DNA from: Gammaproteobacteria bacterium
Lineage (GTDB): Bacteria > Pseudomonadota > Gammaproteobacteria > Ga0077536
NCBI GenBank assembly: GCA_020849475.1
Contig: JADLGE010000106.1
Location: 1 to 55,782, forward strand
DNA: 55,782 nucleotides
Direction of reading: 5' to 3'
The position numbers and the translations under genes are program-made. Shown piece by piece: positions 1-8,731 of this stretch. Numbering within the stretch: the stretch's first letter is position 1; the number at the start of each line of letters is the position of its first letter. The notes under the pieces were generated by a model, which worked only from the letters and a program-made list of their open reading frames with translations, searched no databases and was not told the DNA's origin.

Positions 1-186
1 ACACTCGGCGCCGCGCCCTGCACCACGTAACCATCGGCAGGCACACTCGGCGCCGCGCCCTGCACCACGTAACCACCGGCAGGCACGCTCGGCGCCGCGC
101 CCTGCACCACGTAACCACCGGCAGGCACGCTCGGCGCCGCGCCTTGCACCACGTAACCACCGGCAGGCACGCTCGGCGCCGCGCCT
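1..186 (-). repeat. 42-bp coding tandem repeat (14-residue unit)
   Basis: Four full 42-bp units start at 1, 43, 85 and 127, and a partial fifth runs from 169 to about 186; the array probably continues past the left edge. Units differ by single substitutions (for example acactcgg/acgctcgg, ccctg/ccttg, accatcgg/accaccgg). On the minus strand, in frame with the gene that starts at 1553, each unit encodes VPAGGYVVQGAAPS. The period is a multiple of three, so changes in copy number keep the frame. Confidence 0.93.
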
Positions 187-1553
187 TGCACAGCATGGCC
201 GCGGACGGGGGCGCCGCCGCCGGGCAAGCCGGCGTGCTGGTCGGATCGGGGGACTGCCATGCCGGTCTGGCCAGCAGCGGGGTTGAATGGCTCGTAAGCA
301 GCGGCCGGCGGCGGCATGCTCGGCGCCGCGGCGCTGACCGCGGCATGCGGCATGCCGACCGGGCCTGGCGCAGCGGCTACGCCGGGGGCCGGCGCGCGAC
401 CTTGGTAGTTGTCCGGCCCCGGCATGAGGTCGAGCAATCCTTCGTCACCCGGCTCAACCGGCAGCGGCGCCTCGGCCTGCGGCACCGGCGCATCGAAAGT
501 CGCGGACGCTTCGGGACGCTTGCGGGTCGCCGGTTTGTCTTTTTCTATGACCTTGAGGATGCCGTGCTCGATGAGCAGGGCATTGACCTCGTCGTAGAGT
601 CGCCCGAGGTTGCCCGACATCACTTCGTGCAGCACCTTGTAGATGCGCGCCGTGGCGCGACGGTCGGACTGCAGGCCCTTCAGGCAGTCGGAAATCGCGT
701 TGCACAGCACGCCCGGGCTGATCGGCATCGAGCCCAGGTCGACCTCGCGATTGGCGAGGTAGCTGAAGCGGCGCCCGAGACCGAACAGGGGCTCGGTGAA
801 CTCGGGTTCGAGCTCCGAGACCATCTCGGAAATCACCAGGAATTCCTCGAACTCGTCCTTGTCGACCAGCGACAGATCGGCGAGACCGACAGACTTCGGA
901 TCTTTCTCCATCTCCGCCAGCGGGTCGGCGAGAATCGACACCCCGGTCTCGACCCGCCTCGGCACCGCATCGATGATGCGTTGCTTGCGGCCGCGAATCT
1001 CACGCTGCGCGTCGAGCAGGCGATTCTGGTCGACGTTGTTGCCGGCATCTCGGGCGGCCAGGAACAGCACTTCGTCGACACGTTCAACGAACCGTTCACA
1101 CAGGCGCCGCACGTGGTCGGCGCACAGCTTCGCCAGCGGCACGGACAACGCGGCGAATTCCGGTGCGAAGCGTTGCTGGGTATTGCCGAGCGCGGACGGC
1201 GTGTTTGGCGCCGGCGGCGGCGCGCTGGCCGCCGCCAGGTGGCCCAGCAGTTCCACCGCCTTGGCATCGGGATTGACGAAGGACACGCCGAGGCCCTTGG
1301 CCACCGCGCGGGCGATGTCGATATGAATCTGGAAGTCCTGTTTGACGCCGTCGACGAACAGCGCAAAGAACAGCACCGCCTGGGGGTTGGCCGGCAGGTT
1401 GGCGTAAGCCGCCGGATCGGCGGCGATGAACATGCCGCCCACGCAGAAGTCACGCACCGTGCACGGCACGGGCGCACGCCCGGCGATACCGATCAGCCCC
1501 TCGAGGTTGATCGGCAGACGCGCAAAACGACGCTGTTCAGCGCCGCTGACCAT
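1..1553 (-). CDS. PilZ-like / DUF1631 family protein (partial, C-terminus outside window)
   Basis: An open frame of 517 codons runs off the left edge with no stop. The chosen start is the ATG at 1553, preceded by a purine-rich GCAGGGCAGGGA stretch. The N-terminus (RRFARLPINLEGLIGI, then TVRDFCVGGMFI) has the RxxR and DxSxxG-like pattern of a PilZ domain, although the usual Ser is Cys here. Residues about 100-370 are a charged helical region like DUF1631 (Pfam PF07793), including LSLVDKDEFEEFLVISEM and LYDEVNALLIEHGILK. After about residue 385 the protein becomes a Pro/Ala/Gly-rich linker and then the 14-residue repeat. The PilZ-like start suggests c-di-GMP binding (inference). The biochemical role of DUF1631 proteins is unknown to me. 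Confidence 0.8.
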   Translation of the reverse strand, partial: MVSGAEQRRFARLPINLEGLIGIAGRAPVPCTVRDFCVGGMFIAADPAAYANLPANPQAVLFFALFVDGVKQDFQIHIDIARAVAKGLGVSFVNPDAKAVELLGHLAAASAPPPAPNTPSALGNTQQRFAPEFAALSVPLAKLCADHVRRLCERFVERVDEVLFLAARDAGNNVDQNRLLDAQREIRGRKQRIIDAVPRRVETGVSILADPLAEMEKDPKSVGLADLSLVDKDEFEEFLVISEMVSELEPEFTEPLFGLGRRFSYLANREVDLGSMPISPGVLCNAISDCLKGLQSDRRATARIYKVLHEVMSGNLGRLYDEVNALLIEHGILKVIEKDKPATRKRPEASATFDAPVPQAEAPLPVEPGDEGLLDLMPGPDNYQGRAPAPGVAAAPGPVGMPHAAVSAAAPSMPPPAAAYEPFNPAAGQTGMAVPRSDQHAGLPGGGAPVRGHAVQGAAPSVPAGGYVVQGAAPSVPAGGYVVQGAAPSVPAGGYVVQGAAPSVPADGYVVQGAAPS

Positions 1554-1934
1554 GTCCCTGCCCTGCTCTCATGTGAACGCTTATGGCACCCGTCAAATCC
1601 ACCCGCCCATGCTGGTACGACCGTCGCCGCCCATCGGCGTCGGCGCAGCAGCTCGCGTGAAAGAACGCGTTGCTCACGCCAGGCAAGCAACCCGAATCGC
1701 CGGTATCCCTCGACGCTTGACGCCCGCGGTGTGGCGAACTTCGATCTGCCGGCAGTGTAACACTCGCAACATCGGATTAACTGATTTCACAGGGTTTATC
1801 CGCATCAATGCATCACCATGAAGCATGCGGTCGCGCGCGGCGCTGACATCAATCAATCCGCGCCGATCGAACCACACACCGCCAAGGTCGGGACGCAGAC
1901 ACCACGAAGCACGCCGTGGCGAAGGCAATCCCCC
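1554..1934. other. Intergenic region between divergent DUF1631 gene and glnS
   Basis: About 380 bases lie between the two divergent start regions. Short open frames exist on both strands, but their translations are Arg/Pro/Ala-rich and resemble nothing known. The stretch around 1760-1815 is more AT-rich and probably holds promoter elements for the minus-strand gene; I could not assign a convincing -35/-10 pair. No repeat or RNA gene is seen. Confidence 0.5.
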
Positions 1935-1940
1935 TATAAT
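1935..1940 (+). promoter_or_regulatory. Consensus -10 box (TATAAT) upstream of glnS
   Basis: A perfect TATAAT sits 35 bases before the glnS ATG at 1976, giving a predicted leader of about 28 bases. No good -35 hexamer is seen at 16-18 bases spacing (the position holds CGCCGT). This rests on the -10 match alone. Confidence 0.5.
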
Positions 1941-1975
1941 CCCGCCCCACCCCGATCATCGCTCGCTGTCAGCCC

Positions 1976-3661
1976 ATGGACTCCAAACCCGACCACGCCC
2001 CTGCTCATTTCATCCGCCACATCATCGAAGCCGACAACGCCTCGGGCAAACACGGCGGTCGCGTCGTGACGCGATTTCCCCCCGAGCCCAACGGCTATCT
2101 GCACATCGGCCATGCCAAATCCATCTGCCTCAATTTCGGCATCGCCGAGGAATATAGCGGCACCTGCAACCTGCGCTTCGATGACACCAATCCCGATACC
2201 GAGGACGAGGAATACACCAACGCCATTCAGGCCGACGTGCGCTGGCTGGGTTTCGACTGGGCCGAGCGCCTGTTTCACGCCTCCGACTACTTCGATGCAC
2301 TGTACGGCTACGCCTGCGAGCTGATTCGCAAGGGCCTGGCCTATGTCGACAGCCAGAGCGCCGAGGAGATCCGCGCCACCCGCGGCAGCCTCACCGAGCC
2401 GGGCGTGGCCAGCCCCTGGCGTGATCGCAGCGTGGCCGACAACCTCGCGCTGTTCGAACGCATGCGCGCCGGCGATTTCCCCGAAGGCGCCCACATCCTG
2501 CGCGCACGCATCGACATGGGCTCGCCCAACATCAACCTGCGCGACCCGGCCCTGTTCCGCATCCGCCATGCCCCGCATCACCGCACCGGCGAGAAATGGA
2601 AGATCTACCCGATGTACGACTACGCGCACTGCATCTCCGATGCGCTGGAAGGCATCACCCATTCGCTGTGCACGCTCGAATTCGAAGATCACCGCCCGCT
2701 CTACGACTGGGTGCTGGACCAGCTCGACGTGCCCTGCCATCCGCAGCAGATCGAATTCGCGCGCCTGGAGCTGAACTACACCATCACCAGCAAACGCAAA
2801 CTGCTGACCCTGGTGCGTGACGGCCACGTCAGCGGCTGGGACGACCCGCGCCTGCCGACTTTGAAAGGCATGCGCCGCCGCGGCTATCCGCCGGCCGCCA
2901 TCCGCGCCTTCTGCGAGCGCGTCGGCGTGACCAAGAAGCAGACCGTGATCGACATGGCGGTGCTCGAGAACTGCGTGCGAGAAGAACTCGACCGCAGCGC
3001 GCCGCGCGCGCTGGTGGTGCTGGACCCGCTCAAGGTCGTGATTGAAAACTTCGCCGCCGACCAGGTCGAATGGCTGGAAGTGCAGAACCATCCCAAGGAC
3101 CCGGCCTTCGGCACCCGGCGCATGCCCCTGACCCGCGAGATCTGGATAGACCGCGACGACTTCATGGAAGACCCGCCGAAGAAATACCACCGCCTCGCCC
3201 CCGGCGCCGAAGTGCGGCTGCGCTTCTCTTACGTGATTCGCTGCACCGAGGTCATCAAGGACAGCGATGGCCGCGTGGTCGAGCTGCGCTGCCAGTACGA
3301 CGCCAGCACCGCCGGCGGCCAGAATCCCGACGGTCGCAAGGTCAAGGGCATCATTCACTGGGCCTCGGCGACGCATGGCGCGACCATTGAAGTGCGCCTC
3401 ATCGATCGCCTGTTTACGGTGCCGGACCCGGCCGCCCAGGAGGATTTCCTCGCCCACCTCAATCCCGATTCCGAGGTCATCGTGCGCGAGGCGCGTGCCG
3501 AGCCGGCCTTGCAGGACAGCACGGCCGACAGCTTCCAGTTCGAACGGGTCGGCTATTTCTGCCGTGACGCCGTCGATTCGCGCGCCGATGCCCCGGTATT
3601 CATCCGCACCGTCACCCTGCGCGACACCTGGGCGCGCATCAACGAGGGCGACGGCGCCTGA
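1976..3661 (+). CDS. glnS: Glutaminyl-tRNA synthetase
   Basis: 561 residues, the usual bacterial GlnRS length. It charges tRNA-Gln with glutamine in the cytoplasm. The class I synthetase signatures are present: [15 protein letters not shown] near residues 35-49 (HIGH at 43-46) and a KMSKS-type loop in [10 protein letters not shown] near residue 270. The Rossmann core carries [15 protein letters not shown], and the C-terminal half is the anticodon-binding beta-barrel region ([29 protein letters not shown]). The ATG at 1976 has no strong Shine-Dalgarno but fits the family N-terminus. It is transcribed alone from a TATAAT-bearing promoter and converges on the cyclase gene. The KGIIHWAS region distinguishes it from glutamyl-tRNA synthetases. 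Confidence 0.98.
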   Translation: MDSKPDHAPAHFIRHIIEADNASGKHGGRVVTRFPPEPNGYLHIGHAKSICLNFGIAEEYSGTCNLRFDDTNPDTEDEEYTNAIQADVRWLGFDWAERLFHASDYFDALYGYACELIRKGLAYVDSQSAEEIRATRGSLTEPGVASPWRDRSVADNLALFERMRAGDFPEGAHILRARIDMGSPNINLRDPALFRIRHAPHHRTGEKWKIYPMYDYAHCISDALEGITHSLCTLEFEDHRPLYDWVLDQLDVPCHPQQIEFARLELNYTITSKRKLLTLVRDGHVSGWDDPRLPTLKGMRRRGYPPAAIRAFCERVGVTKKQTVIDMAVLENCVREELDRSAPRALVVLDPLKVVIENFAADQVEWLEVQNHPKDPAFGTRRMPLTREIWIDRDDFMEDPPKKYHRLAPGAEVRLRFSYVIRCTEVIKDSDGRVVELRCQYDASTAGGQNPDGRKVKGIIHWASATHGATIEVRLIDRLFTVPDPAAQEDFLAHLNPDSEVIVREARAEPALQDSTADSFQFERVGYFCRDAVDSRADAPVFIRTVTLRDTWARINEGDGA

Positions 3662-3668
3662 GGCCCTG

Positions 3669-3701
3669 GCCGCCGCGTCCGCAGGCGAGGTGCGCGGCGG
3701 C
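3669..3701. terminator. Candidate bidirectional terminator hairpin
   Basis: GCCGCCGCG (3669-3677) pairs perfectly with CGCGGCGGC (3693-3701) around a 15-base loop. It fills the gap between the glnS stop (3661) and the cyclase stop (3702). On the plus strand it is followed by TTATTT, a short U-rich run. It is a plausible but weak intrinsic terminator; no folding energy was computed. Confidence 0.5.
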
Positions 3702-6071
3702 TTATTTACCGCTCATGTTCCACACCCCGTCCCAGTCCGGCGGCGGCTCGCGGCGCTGAAACTGCGTGATGCGCGCGAGCAGCAGGCGCGCCGGCTGATC
3801 CTTGGCGTCAATGGCGAGCACACGCTCGAAATGCGCCGCCGCCGCCGACCATGAGCGCGCGCGATAGGCCGCCAGGCCGCGCGCATAGACATCCAGCAGC
3901 TCGAGTTCATGAGCCGGGCGCGGCTCGTCGCCGTGGCCCCGCACTTCGAACACCGCCACCGGCTCATGCTTGCCGCTGACGCGCAGCACATCGATTTCAC
4001 GCAGACGGTAATAGTCGCGCAGTTGCGCGCGCGTCGCGGCGCTGATCAGGATGCCGGTGCCGAGATATTTGTTGGCGCTTTCGAGGCGCGCGGCAACGTT
4101 CACGCCGTCACCGACCACCGTGTAGTCCATGCGTCGCGTCGAGCCGATATTGCCGGCCACCACGTCACCGGAATTAATGCCGATGCGCACCTCGAAGCAG
4201 GGCTTGCCGGCGGCGGCCTGGCGCGCATTGAAGTGACTGAGCGCGCGCTGCATGCCTATCGCGGCCTTCACGGCGTTGTCGGCGTCCGCGCTCGAAGCGA
4301 ATGGTGTGCCGAATACCGCCATCACGGCGTCGCCGATGAATTTGTCGAGAATGCCGTGGTGTTCGAACACGATTTCCACCATCGCGCTGAAATACTCATT
4401 CAGCATCGACACCGTCTGTTGCGGGCCCAGGCTCTCGGCAATGCCGGTGAAGCCCTTGATATCGGAAAACAGTACGGTGGCCATCTGTGAGCGGCCACCG
4501 AGCACCGACTCGCCCGCCGCCAGCACCTGTTCGGCCACCGGCGCCGTCATGTAGCGCGCCATGGTCGCGCGCAGACGTTTTTCCTGGGTGATGTCTTCGA
4601 GAATGATGGTGCAACCCAAGGGTGAGCCGTCAGGCGCGGCCAGCGGCGTGGTGCGGTAGTTGACGGCCACGCCGCCCGCATCGAAATGGCGCAGCGTGGC
4701 ATCGACGCCGTAATCCGCCACGCGTTCGGCCAGCACCTTGTCGATGCTCGCCAACAGCCAGGGATTGCCGCGGCGGAACAGTCTCTCGGTGGAGGCGCCG
4801 AGGATTTCGTCGGCGCGCACGCGCAACAACTTGCGCGCGGCCTGGTTGAGCTTCACCACGTTGCCACGGTTGTCGATGGTCAGCACCGCGTCCGACAGAC
4901 TGCGCAGCACGTTTTCACTGTAGTTGCGCTCGTCCAGCACTTCGCGGAACAGGCGCGCATTGTCGAGCGCAATGGCGCTTTGCGCCGCGAGCATTTCCAG
5001 GCGCCGCTGGTCGCGCATGCGAAACGGCCCGCCGCGACGGTTGAGCACCTGCACCACGCCTATCGGCACGCCGTGCTTGTCCAGCACCGGCACGCACAGA
5101 ATCGAGCGCGTGCGATAACCGGTCTTGCGATCGACTTGCGGGTTGAAGCGCGGGTCGGCATAGGCATCGGTAATATTGACCGCGCTGCGCGTGCTGAACA
5201 CCTCACCGGCGATACCGACATGGGCGGCAATGCGTATCTCGCGCTCGGCGAGCCCTTCCGCCACGCGCGACCACAACTCGTCGCTGGCGGCGTCGTACAG
5301 AAACAGCGTGCTGCGTTCGGCATCGAGCAGATCGGTCGCGATGCTGATTATCTTACGTAGCAGCTTGTCGATATTGAGTTCCGACGACACCGCCTGGGTG
5401 ACGGCCAGGATGTGCGCTTCTTCGCGCTGGGAGGCACGCGCGCGCTCGGACAGCTGCGCGGTCTCCAGCACCATAGAGGCATGGGTGGTGAAGGCCTGCA
5501 GCAGCGCGCAATCTGCCAGTGTGAAATCGCCCTGACGCTTGTTCAGCACTTCGGTCACGCCGATGACATCGCCGGCGCGCGTGCGCAAAGGCACGCACAG
5601 GATGTTATGCGTGTGATAGCCGGTGGCCGCGTCGACGGCGCTGTTGAAGCGTGGGTCGGCGTAGGCGTTGTCAATGATGGCCGGCTGGCCGTGAGTGAAG
5701 ACGCTGCCGGCGATGCCGGCGTCGGCGGCAAAGCGGATCTCGTCGACCATCTCGCCCTGCGCCACGCGGGAAAAGAGCTCACGGCTCTCGGCGTCGTACA
5801 AGAACAGCGAGCTGCGGTCGGCGTCGAAGGCCTCGGTGATGAGCGTCATGAGACGCGTCAGCAGCACGTCGAAGGACAGCGATTCGCGTACTTTCTGGGT
5901 CGCTTCGACCAGCGCATCGAGACGCCGCGCGAGGTCATCGACCTGCGCCATGAGTTCGTCGCGCTCGGAGCCCGCAAAAACATCGACCGCCCGTTCGAGG
6001 ATGCTGTCCTTCAAACGCCGCTCAAAGATTTCGGACACCACCGGTGCGGCATCGAGTGTGCGCTTGTTCAT
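3702..6071 (-). CDS. GAF-GAF-PAS class III adenylate/guanylate cyclase
   Basis: 789 residues with no transmembrane segment, so cytoplasmic. Two GAF domains lie at about 60-210 and 225-385, each with an RSSLFLYD/RSTLFLYD strand and an NAYADPRFN/DAYADPRFN loop. A PAS domain follows at about 395-495, then a class III cyclase domain at about 535-725. Metal-binding aspartates are seen in LFSDIKGFT and DKFIGDAVMAVFG. Substrate and catalytic motifs are MDYTVVGDGVNVAARL. The Lys before FIGD together with DYT favours ATP (class IIIb-like) over GTP; this is family knowledge, not proof. The C-terminal tail has a TPR-like helical pair (ARGLAAYRARSWSAAAAHFE). The GAF repeats suggest ligand control, perhaps by cyclic nucleotide. 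Start ATG 6071 has AGG eight bases upstream. Likely product cAMP, relevant to the CRP-type site and the two cNMP-binding kinases in this window. Confidence 0.92.
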   Translation of the reverse strand: MNKRTLDAAPVVSEIFERRLKDSILERAVDVFAGSERDELMAQVDDLARRLDALVEATQKVRESLSFDVLLTRLMTLITEAFDADRSSLFLYDAESRELFSRVAQGEMVDEIRFAADAGIAGSVFTHGQPAIIDNAYADPRFNSAVDAATGYHTHNILCVPLRTRAGDVIGVTEVLNKRQGDFTLADCALLQAFTTHASMVLETAQLSERARASQREEAHILAVTQAVSSELNIDKLLRKIISIATDLLDAERSTLFLYDAASDELWSRVAEGLAEREIRIAAHVGIAGEVFSTRSAVNITDAYADPRFNPQVDRKTGYRTRSILCVPVLDKHGVPIGVVQVLNRRGGPFRMRDQRRLEMLAAQSAIALDNARLFREVLDERNYSENVLRSLSDAVLTIDNRGNVVKLNQAARKLLRVRADEILGASTERLFRRGNPWLLASIDKVLAERVADYGVDATLRHFDAGGVAVNYRTTPLAAPDGSPLGCTIILEDITQEKRLRATMARYMTAPVAEQVLAAGESVLGGRSQMATVLFSDIKGFTGIAESLGPQQTVSMLNEYFSAMVEIVFEHHGILDKFIGDAVMAVFGTPFASSADADNAVKAAIGMQRALSHFNARQAAAGKPCFEVRIGINSGDVVAGNIGSTRRMDYTVVGDGVNVAARLESANKYLGTGILISAATRAQLRDYYRLREIDVLRVSGKHEPVAVFEVRGHGDEPRPAHELELLDVYARGLAAYRARSWSAAAAHFERVLAIDAKDQPARLLLARITQFQRREPPPDWDGVWNMSGK

Positions 6072-6166
6072 GTCGTGTGCCTGCGCGGCATGCGCGCTGC
6101 TGAGTGCGCAGAGTGTGGCGGGTCGCGCGGTCCGCCCCCCTGATCGGGAGCCAACTTTGCAAATTG

Positions 6167-6195
6167 TTAACGCAGGGGAAACGATTGCTTACAAT
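6167..6195 (+). promoter_or_regulatory. Sigma-70 promoter of tRNA-Arg
   Basis: TTAACG (6167-6172, 4/6 match to -35) and TACAAT (6190-6195, 5/6 match to -10) are separated by exactly 17 bases. The predicted start is near 6202 and the following CGACGGCG is GC-rich, the discriminator type typical of stringently controlled stable-RNA promoters. The tRNA begins about 47 bases further on. Confidence 0.65.
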
Positions 6196-6248
6196 CGACG
6201 GCGTTTCGGTCATCCTTGCCGCGCAAGGCGGATGTCCAATCAGCCCAT

Positions 6249-6324
6249 GCCCTGGTAGCTCAGCGGATAGAGCAACCGCCTCCTAAGCGGTAGGTCGCAG
6301 GTTCAATTCCTGCCCAGGGCACCA
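6249..6324 (+). tRNA. tRNA-Arg (anticodon CCU)
   Basis: A complete cloverleaf is visible. Acceptor GCCCTGG pairs with CCAGGGC; the D arm is GCTC-AGCGGATA-GAGC; the anticodon stem ACCGC/GCGGT encloses CTCCTAA with anticodon CCT; the T arm is GCAGG-TTCAATT-CCTGC; the discriminator is A and the CCA end (6322-6324) is encoded. It reads the rare arginine codon AGG. No integrase or attachment duplication is seen beside it. Confidence 0.97.
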
Positions 6325-6480
6325 TTTCCTCCGGCTCGCAGAGGCGCAGTCCCTCGATGCTGCGGCCGTCAGTCCTTGCAACGCGGCGCGTGGCGGCTCA
6401 AATTTCCGCGCCTGCGGCCGATGTCGTCTTCACTCCGCAAGCCAGCGACCCGCTGGCAAACGCGACCGAGGACGATGCCG

Positions 6481-7083
6481 ATGAGCGCCGCACGCATACG
6501 CAAACTCTTGACCCTTGTGGCGCCGCAACGCGACGGCGGCCCCGCCGAACCGCGCCGCGCCGCGGCGATGGCGGTCATAGAAAATCCCTGCCACGGCCTG
6601 CATGCGCGCGATCTGGCGGTGCTCGGCCGTATCGGTAACGAACTGGCAGGCATGCTTGGCTTGCGCGCCGCGGCGGTGCTCGGCCTCAAGGCCAACCAGG
6701 TCGGGAGTTACGGCAAGGCCGCCATCGTCGGCGAAGACGGCTCACTGGAACACGCAACCGCCATGCTGCATCCACAGTTGCTGGGCCCCGCGCGTTCGCA
6801 CAAGGCCGCGTGCTCGGCACTGGTGCCATCGGCGCGCAAATGGGGAGGTCTCGGTACGGTGATCGAAGTGCCGCTTGGGCGTAAGCAGATCAACGCCTTC
6901 GGCCAGTGCTTTGAAGAGATGGCGGTGCAGGTGGTGGACGCACCGCACCCCCATGAGATCGTGATCGCGGTGGCGGTCACCGACCGTTTGCTGGCGCCGC
7001 CGCGCGCGGCGGGAGCGAACGTCGTCAGCTTCTACAGCGCGCGCCGCCGAATACCGGCGACGCGTCTGTGGTCGTTCAATTAG
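6481..7083 (+). CDS. AA_synth (DUF1185) family protein
   Basis: 200 residues from the ATG at 6481, chosen because GAGGA lies eight bases upstream; an in-frame extension back to 6376 is Arg-rich and unlikely. The sequence matches my recollection of the amino-acid synthesis family (Pfam PF06684): it opens with MSAARIRKLLTLV, then has NPCHGLHARDLAVL, AAVLGLKANQVGSYGKAAIVGEDG, LEHATAMLHPQLLG and KWGGLGTVIEVPLG, and ends with a hydrophobic HEIVIAVAVTDRL strand. No enzymatic activity is established to my knowledge. Members are often found near oxidoreductases, and here the DedA and SDR genes follow. It converges on dedA with an eight-base overlap of the coding ends (7076-7083). Confidence 0.75.
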   Translation: MSAARIRKLLTLVAPQRDGGPAEPRRAAAMAVIENPCHGLHARDLAVLGRIGNELAGMLGLRAAAVLGLKANQVGSYGKAAIVGEDGSLEHATAMLHPQLLGPARSHKAACSALVPSARKWGGLGTVIEVPLGRKQINAFGQCFEEMAVQVVDAPHPHEIVIAVAVTDRLLAPPRAAGANVVSFYSARRRIPATRLWSFN

Positions 7084-7723
7084 CGCGCGCCGCCCACCAT
7101 TCACGGCCTGCCACCACCACGGTCGGCAACGCCGGGATGATGATGAGCGCGAGGATCACCGCCGTCAGGTTGTTCTTGATCCAGGCGATGTTGCCGAACC
7201 AGTAACCCGCCACGCACAGCGACACCACCCACAACAGGCCGCCGGTGATGTTGAAGAACTGGAAGCGCGCGTGGGTCATGGCGGCGACACCAGCCACGAA
7301 CGGCGAGAAGGTGCGCATGAAGGGCAGGAAGCGCGTGACGATGATGGTCACCGCGCCGTGCTTTTCATAGAAGGCATGGGTCTTGTCGAAGGCCGCGCGG
7401 TTGAAGAAGCGCGAGTCGGGCCATTGAAAGACTTTGGGGCCGAGAGCGCGACCTATCCAGTAGTTGCTGGTGTTGCCGAGAATCGCGGCCGCCGCCAACA
7501 GACCAATCAAGGTCGCCAGCGAGAACTGTCCGCGCGCGGCAAACGCGCCGGCCACGAACAGCAGCGAATCGCCCGGCAGAAACGGCAGCACCACCACGCC
7601 AGTCTCGATGAACACGATCGCGAACAGGATGGCGTAGGTCCACACGCCATAGGCTTCAATCAAGTCCGCGATGTGATGATCGAGATGGAGGATGAAATCG
7701 ACGAGTGTAAGCAGGATGTCCAT
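7076..7723 (-). CDS. DedA family membrane protein
   Basis: 215 residues. DedA/SNARE-associated proteins are inner-membrane proteins, some of which act as undecaprenyl-phosphate or phospholipid flippases. The signature region FIETGVVVLPFLPGDSLLFV is present near residues 35-55, as is the VTRFLPFMRTFSPFVAG segment with its conserved arginines and re-entrant loop. About five to six hydrophobic segments can be read, the last being AVILALIIIPALPTVVV. The start at 7723 (MDILLTLVDF) is preceded by AAGGAGT five bases upstream; longer in-frame starts lack this. The specific lipid substrate cannot be told from sequence. The gene has its own promoter region, lying 91 bases downstream of the SDR stop on the same strand. 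Confidence 0.93.
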   Translation of the reverse strand: MDILLTLVDFILHLDHHIADLIEAYGVWTYAILFAIVFIETGVVVLPFLPGDSLLFVAGAFAARGQFSLATLIGLLAAAAILGNTSNYWIGRALGPKVFQWPDSRFFNRAAFDKTHAFYEKHGAVTIIVTRFLPFMRTFSPFVAGVAAMTHARFQFFNITGGLLWVVSLCVAGYWFGNIAWIKNNLTAVILALIIIPALPTVVVAGREWWAARAN

Positions 7724-7814
7724 GGGTACTCCTTGAGCGGCGCCAATCATACCCGACGCACCGCAAGCGCACCTGCGCTCGCGACACGCGCCGACCAGCG
7801 CCTCGCATGGCCGC

Positions 7815-8579
7815 CTACTGCGCCACCCATCCCCCATCGACCGGCAAGGCCACGCCCGTCACGTAAGTCGATTTATCCGACATGAGCCACGCCACCGCGT
7901 CGCCTATCTCATGGGGCTGGGCGACGCGCCGCAGCGGCACGCTGCCTATCAACTGCTCGCGAATCTTGACGCTGGCATCGGTCACCCGGTCGAGCATCGG
8001 CGTTTCGATGAAGCCCGGGCACACCGCGTTGACGCGGATGTTCTGACGCGCGTATTCCAGCGCCACGGTCTTGGTCAGCCCCACCACGCCGTGCTTGGCC
8101 GAGTTGTAGGCGGCCGCACCGGGAATGCCGATGAGGCCGGCCGCTGACGCGGTGCTGACGATGGCGCCGCCGCGCTGCTGCTTGAGCATCTGTTCGAGTT
8201 CGCACTTCATGCAGATGTAGACACCGGTGAGATTGATGGCGATGACGCGCTGCCAGTCCGCCACCGACAGCTCCATGATCTTGGCGGTCGGGCCTTCGAT
8301 GCCGGCATTGTTGAACGCGCAATCAAGACCGCCGTGGCGCGCGGCGATACCGGCGATGAGCGCGCGCACGGCGTCGTAATCACTGACGTCCACATGCTGG
8401 TATTCAGCGCGCCCGCCGGCAGCCGTGATCGATTCCACCGTGTGTGCGCCCTCGGCGTCCTGCAGATCGGCAATCACCACCGTCGCGCCTTCCCGCGCCA
8501 GAATCTGCGCAGTCGCGCGGCCGATGCCGGTGCTGCCACCGGTGACCAGAATAACTTTGTCTTGCACCATGCCTGTCAC
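7815..8579 (-). CDS. Short-chain dehydrogenase/reductase (SDR) A
   Basis: 254 residues, classical SDR size. NAD(P)-binding TGGSTGIG, the NNAG strand motif, the catalytic Ser (STASAAG) and YNSAK are all present, as is the C-terminal LPVDGGW. The cofactor strand ends VVIADL with an acidic residue, favouring NAD over NADP. I chose GTG at 8579 because GGAG lies eight bases upstream; ATG 8570 (MVQDKVILV) is the alternative. It is divergent from a closely similar SDR starting at 8732. Substrate unknown; such proteins are usually annotated as glucose 1-dehydrogenase or 3-oxoacyl-ACP reductase-like, neither being reliable. Confidence 0.9.
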   Translation of the reverse strand: MTGMVQDKVILVTGGSTGIGRATAQILAREGATVVIADLQDAEGAHTVESITAAGGRAEYQHVDVSDYDAVRALIAGIAARHGGLDCAFNNAGIEGPTAKIMELSVADWQRVIAINLTGVYICMKCELEQMLKQQRGGAIVSTASAAGLIGIPGAAAYNSAKHGVVGLTKTVALEYARQNIRVNAVCPGFIETPMLDRVTDASVKIREQLIGSVPLRRVAQPHEIGDAVAWLMSDKSTYVTGVALPVDGGWVAQ

Positions 8580-8731
8580 TGTCTTTGCTCCGTTAGGGTT
8601 TGCCGCAGTATCGAGCGACACACGCGCCGCCCGCTACGCGCGAATTGGGAAGCGGCGCCCGAGGGGATGGCATCTTGGCGGCCGCTGCTGCACTCTTGGC
8701 CGCTACGAACAAAAAGGCAGGGGGAGTTCTC

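Noticed and set aside
1..186. CRISPR array
   Set aside because: The units are contiguous 42-bp tandem copies with no unique spacers, and they encode an in-frame 14-residue repeat.
144..1760. 538-codon plus-strand frame at the left end
   Set aside because: The minus strand encodes a coherent PilZ-like/DUF1631 sequence over the same bases, while the plus-strand translation is basic, low-complexity and includes the antisense of the 42-bp repeat.
1934..3457. Long open frame of 507 codons on the minus strand opposite glnS
   Set aside because: It mirrors the codon structure of glnS, an unmistakable real gene, and its His/Ala/Gly/Val-rich translation matches no family. Such antisense frames are expected in GC-rich DNA.
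6249..6324. tRNA-Arg as an attachment site for an integrated element
   Set aside because: No integrase gene or duplicated tRNA 3' end is seen downstream; the following genes are ordinary chromosomal ones.
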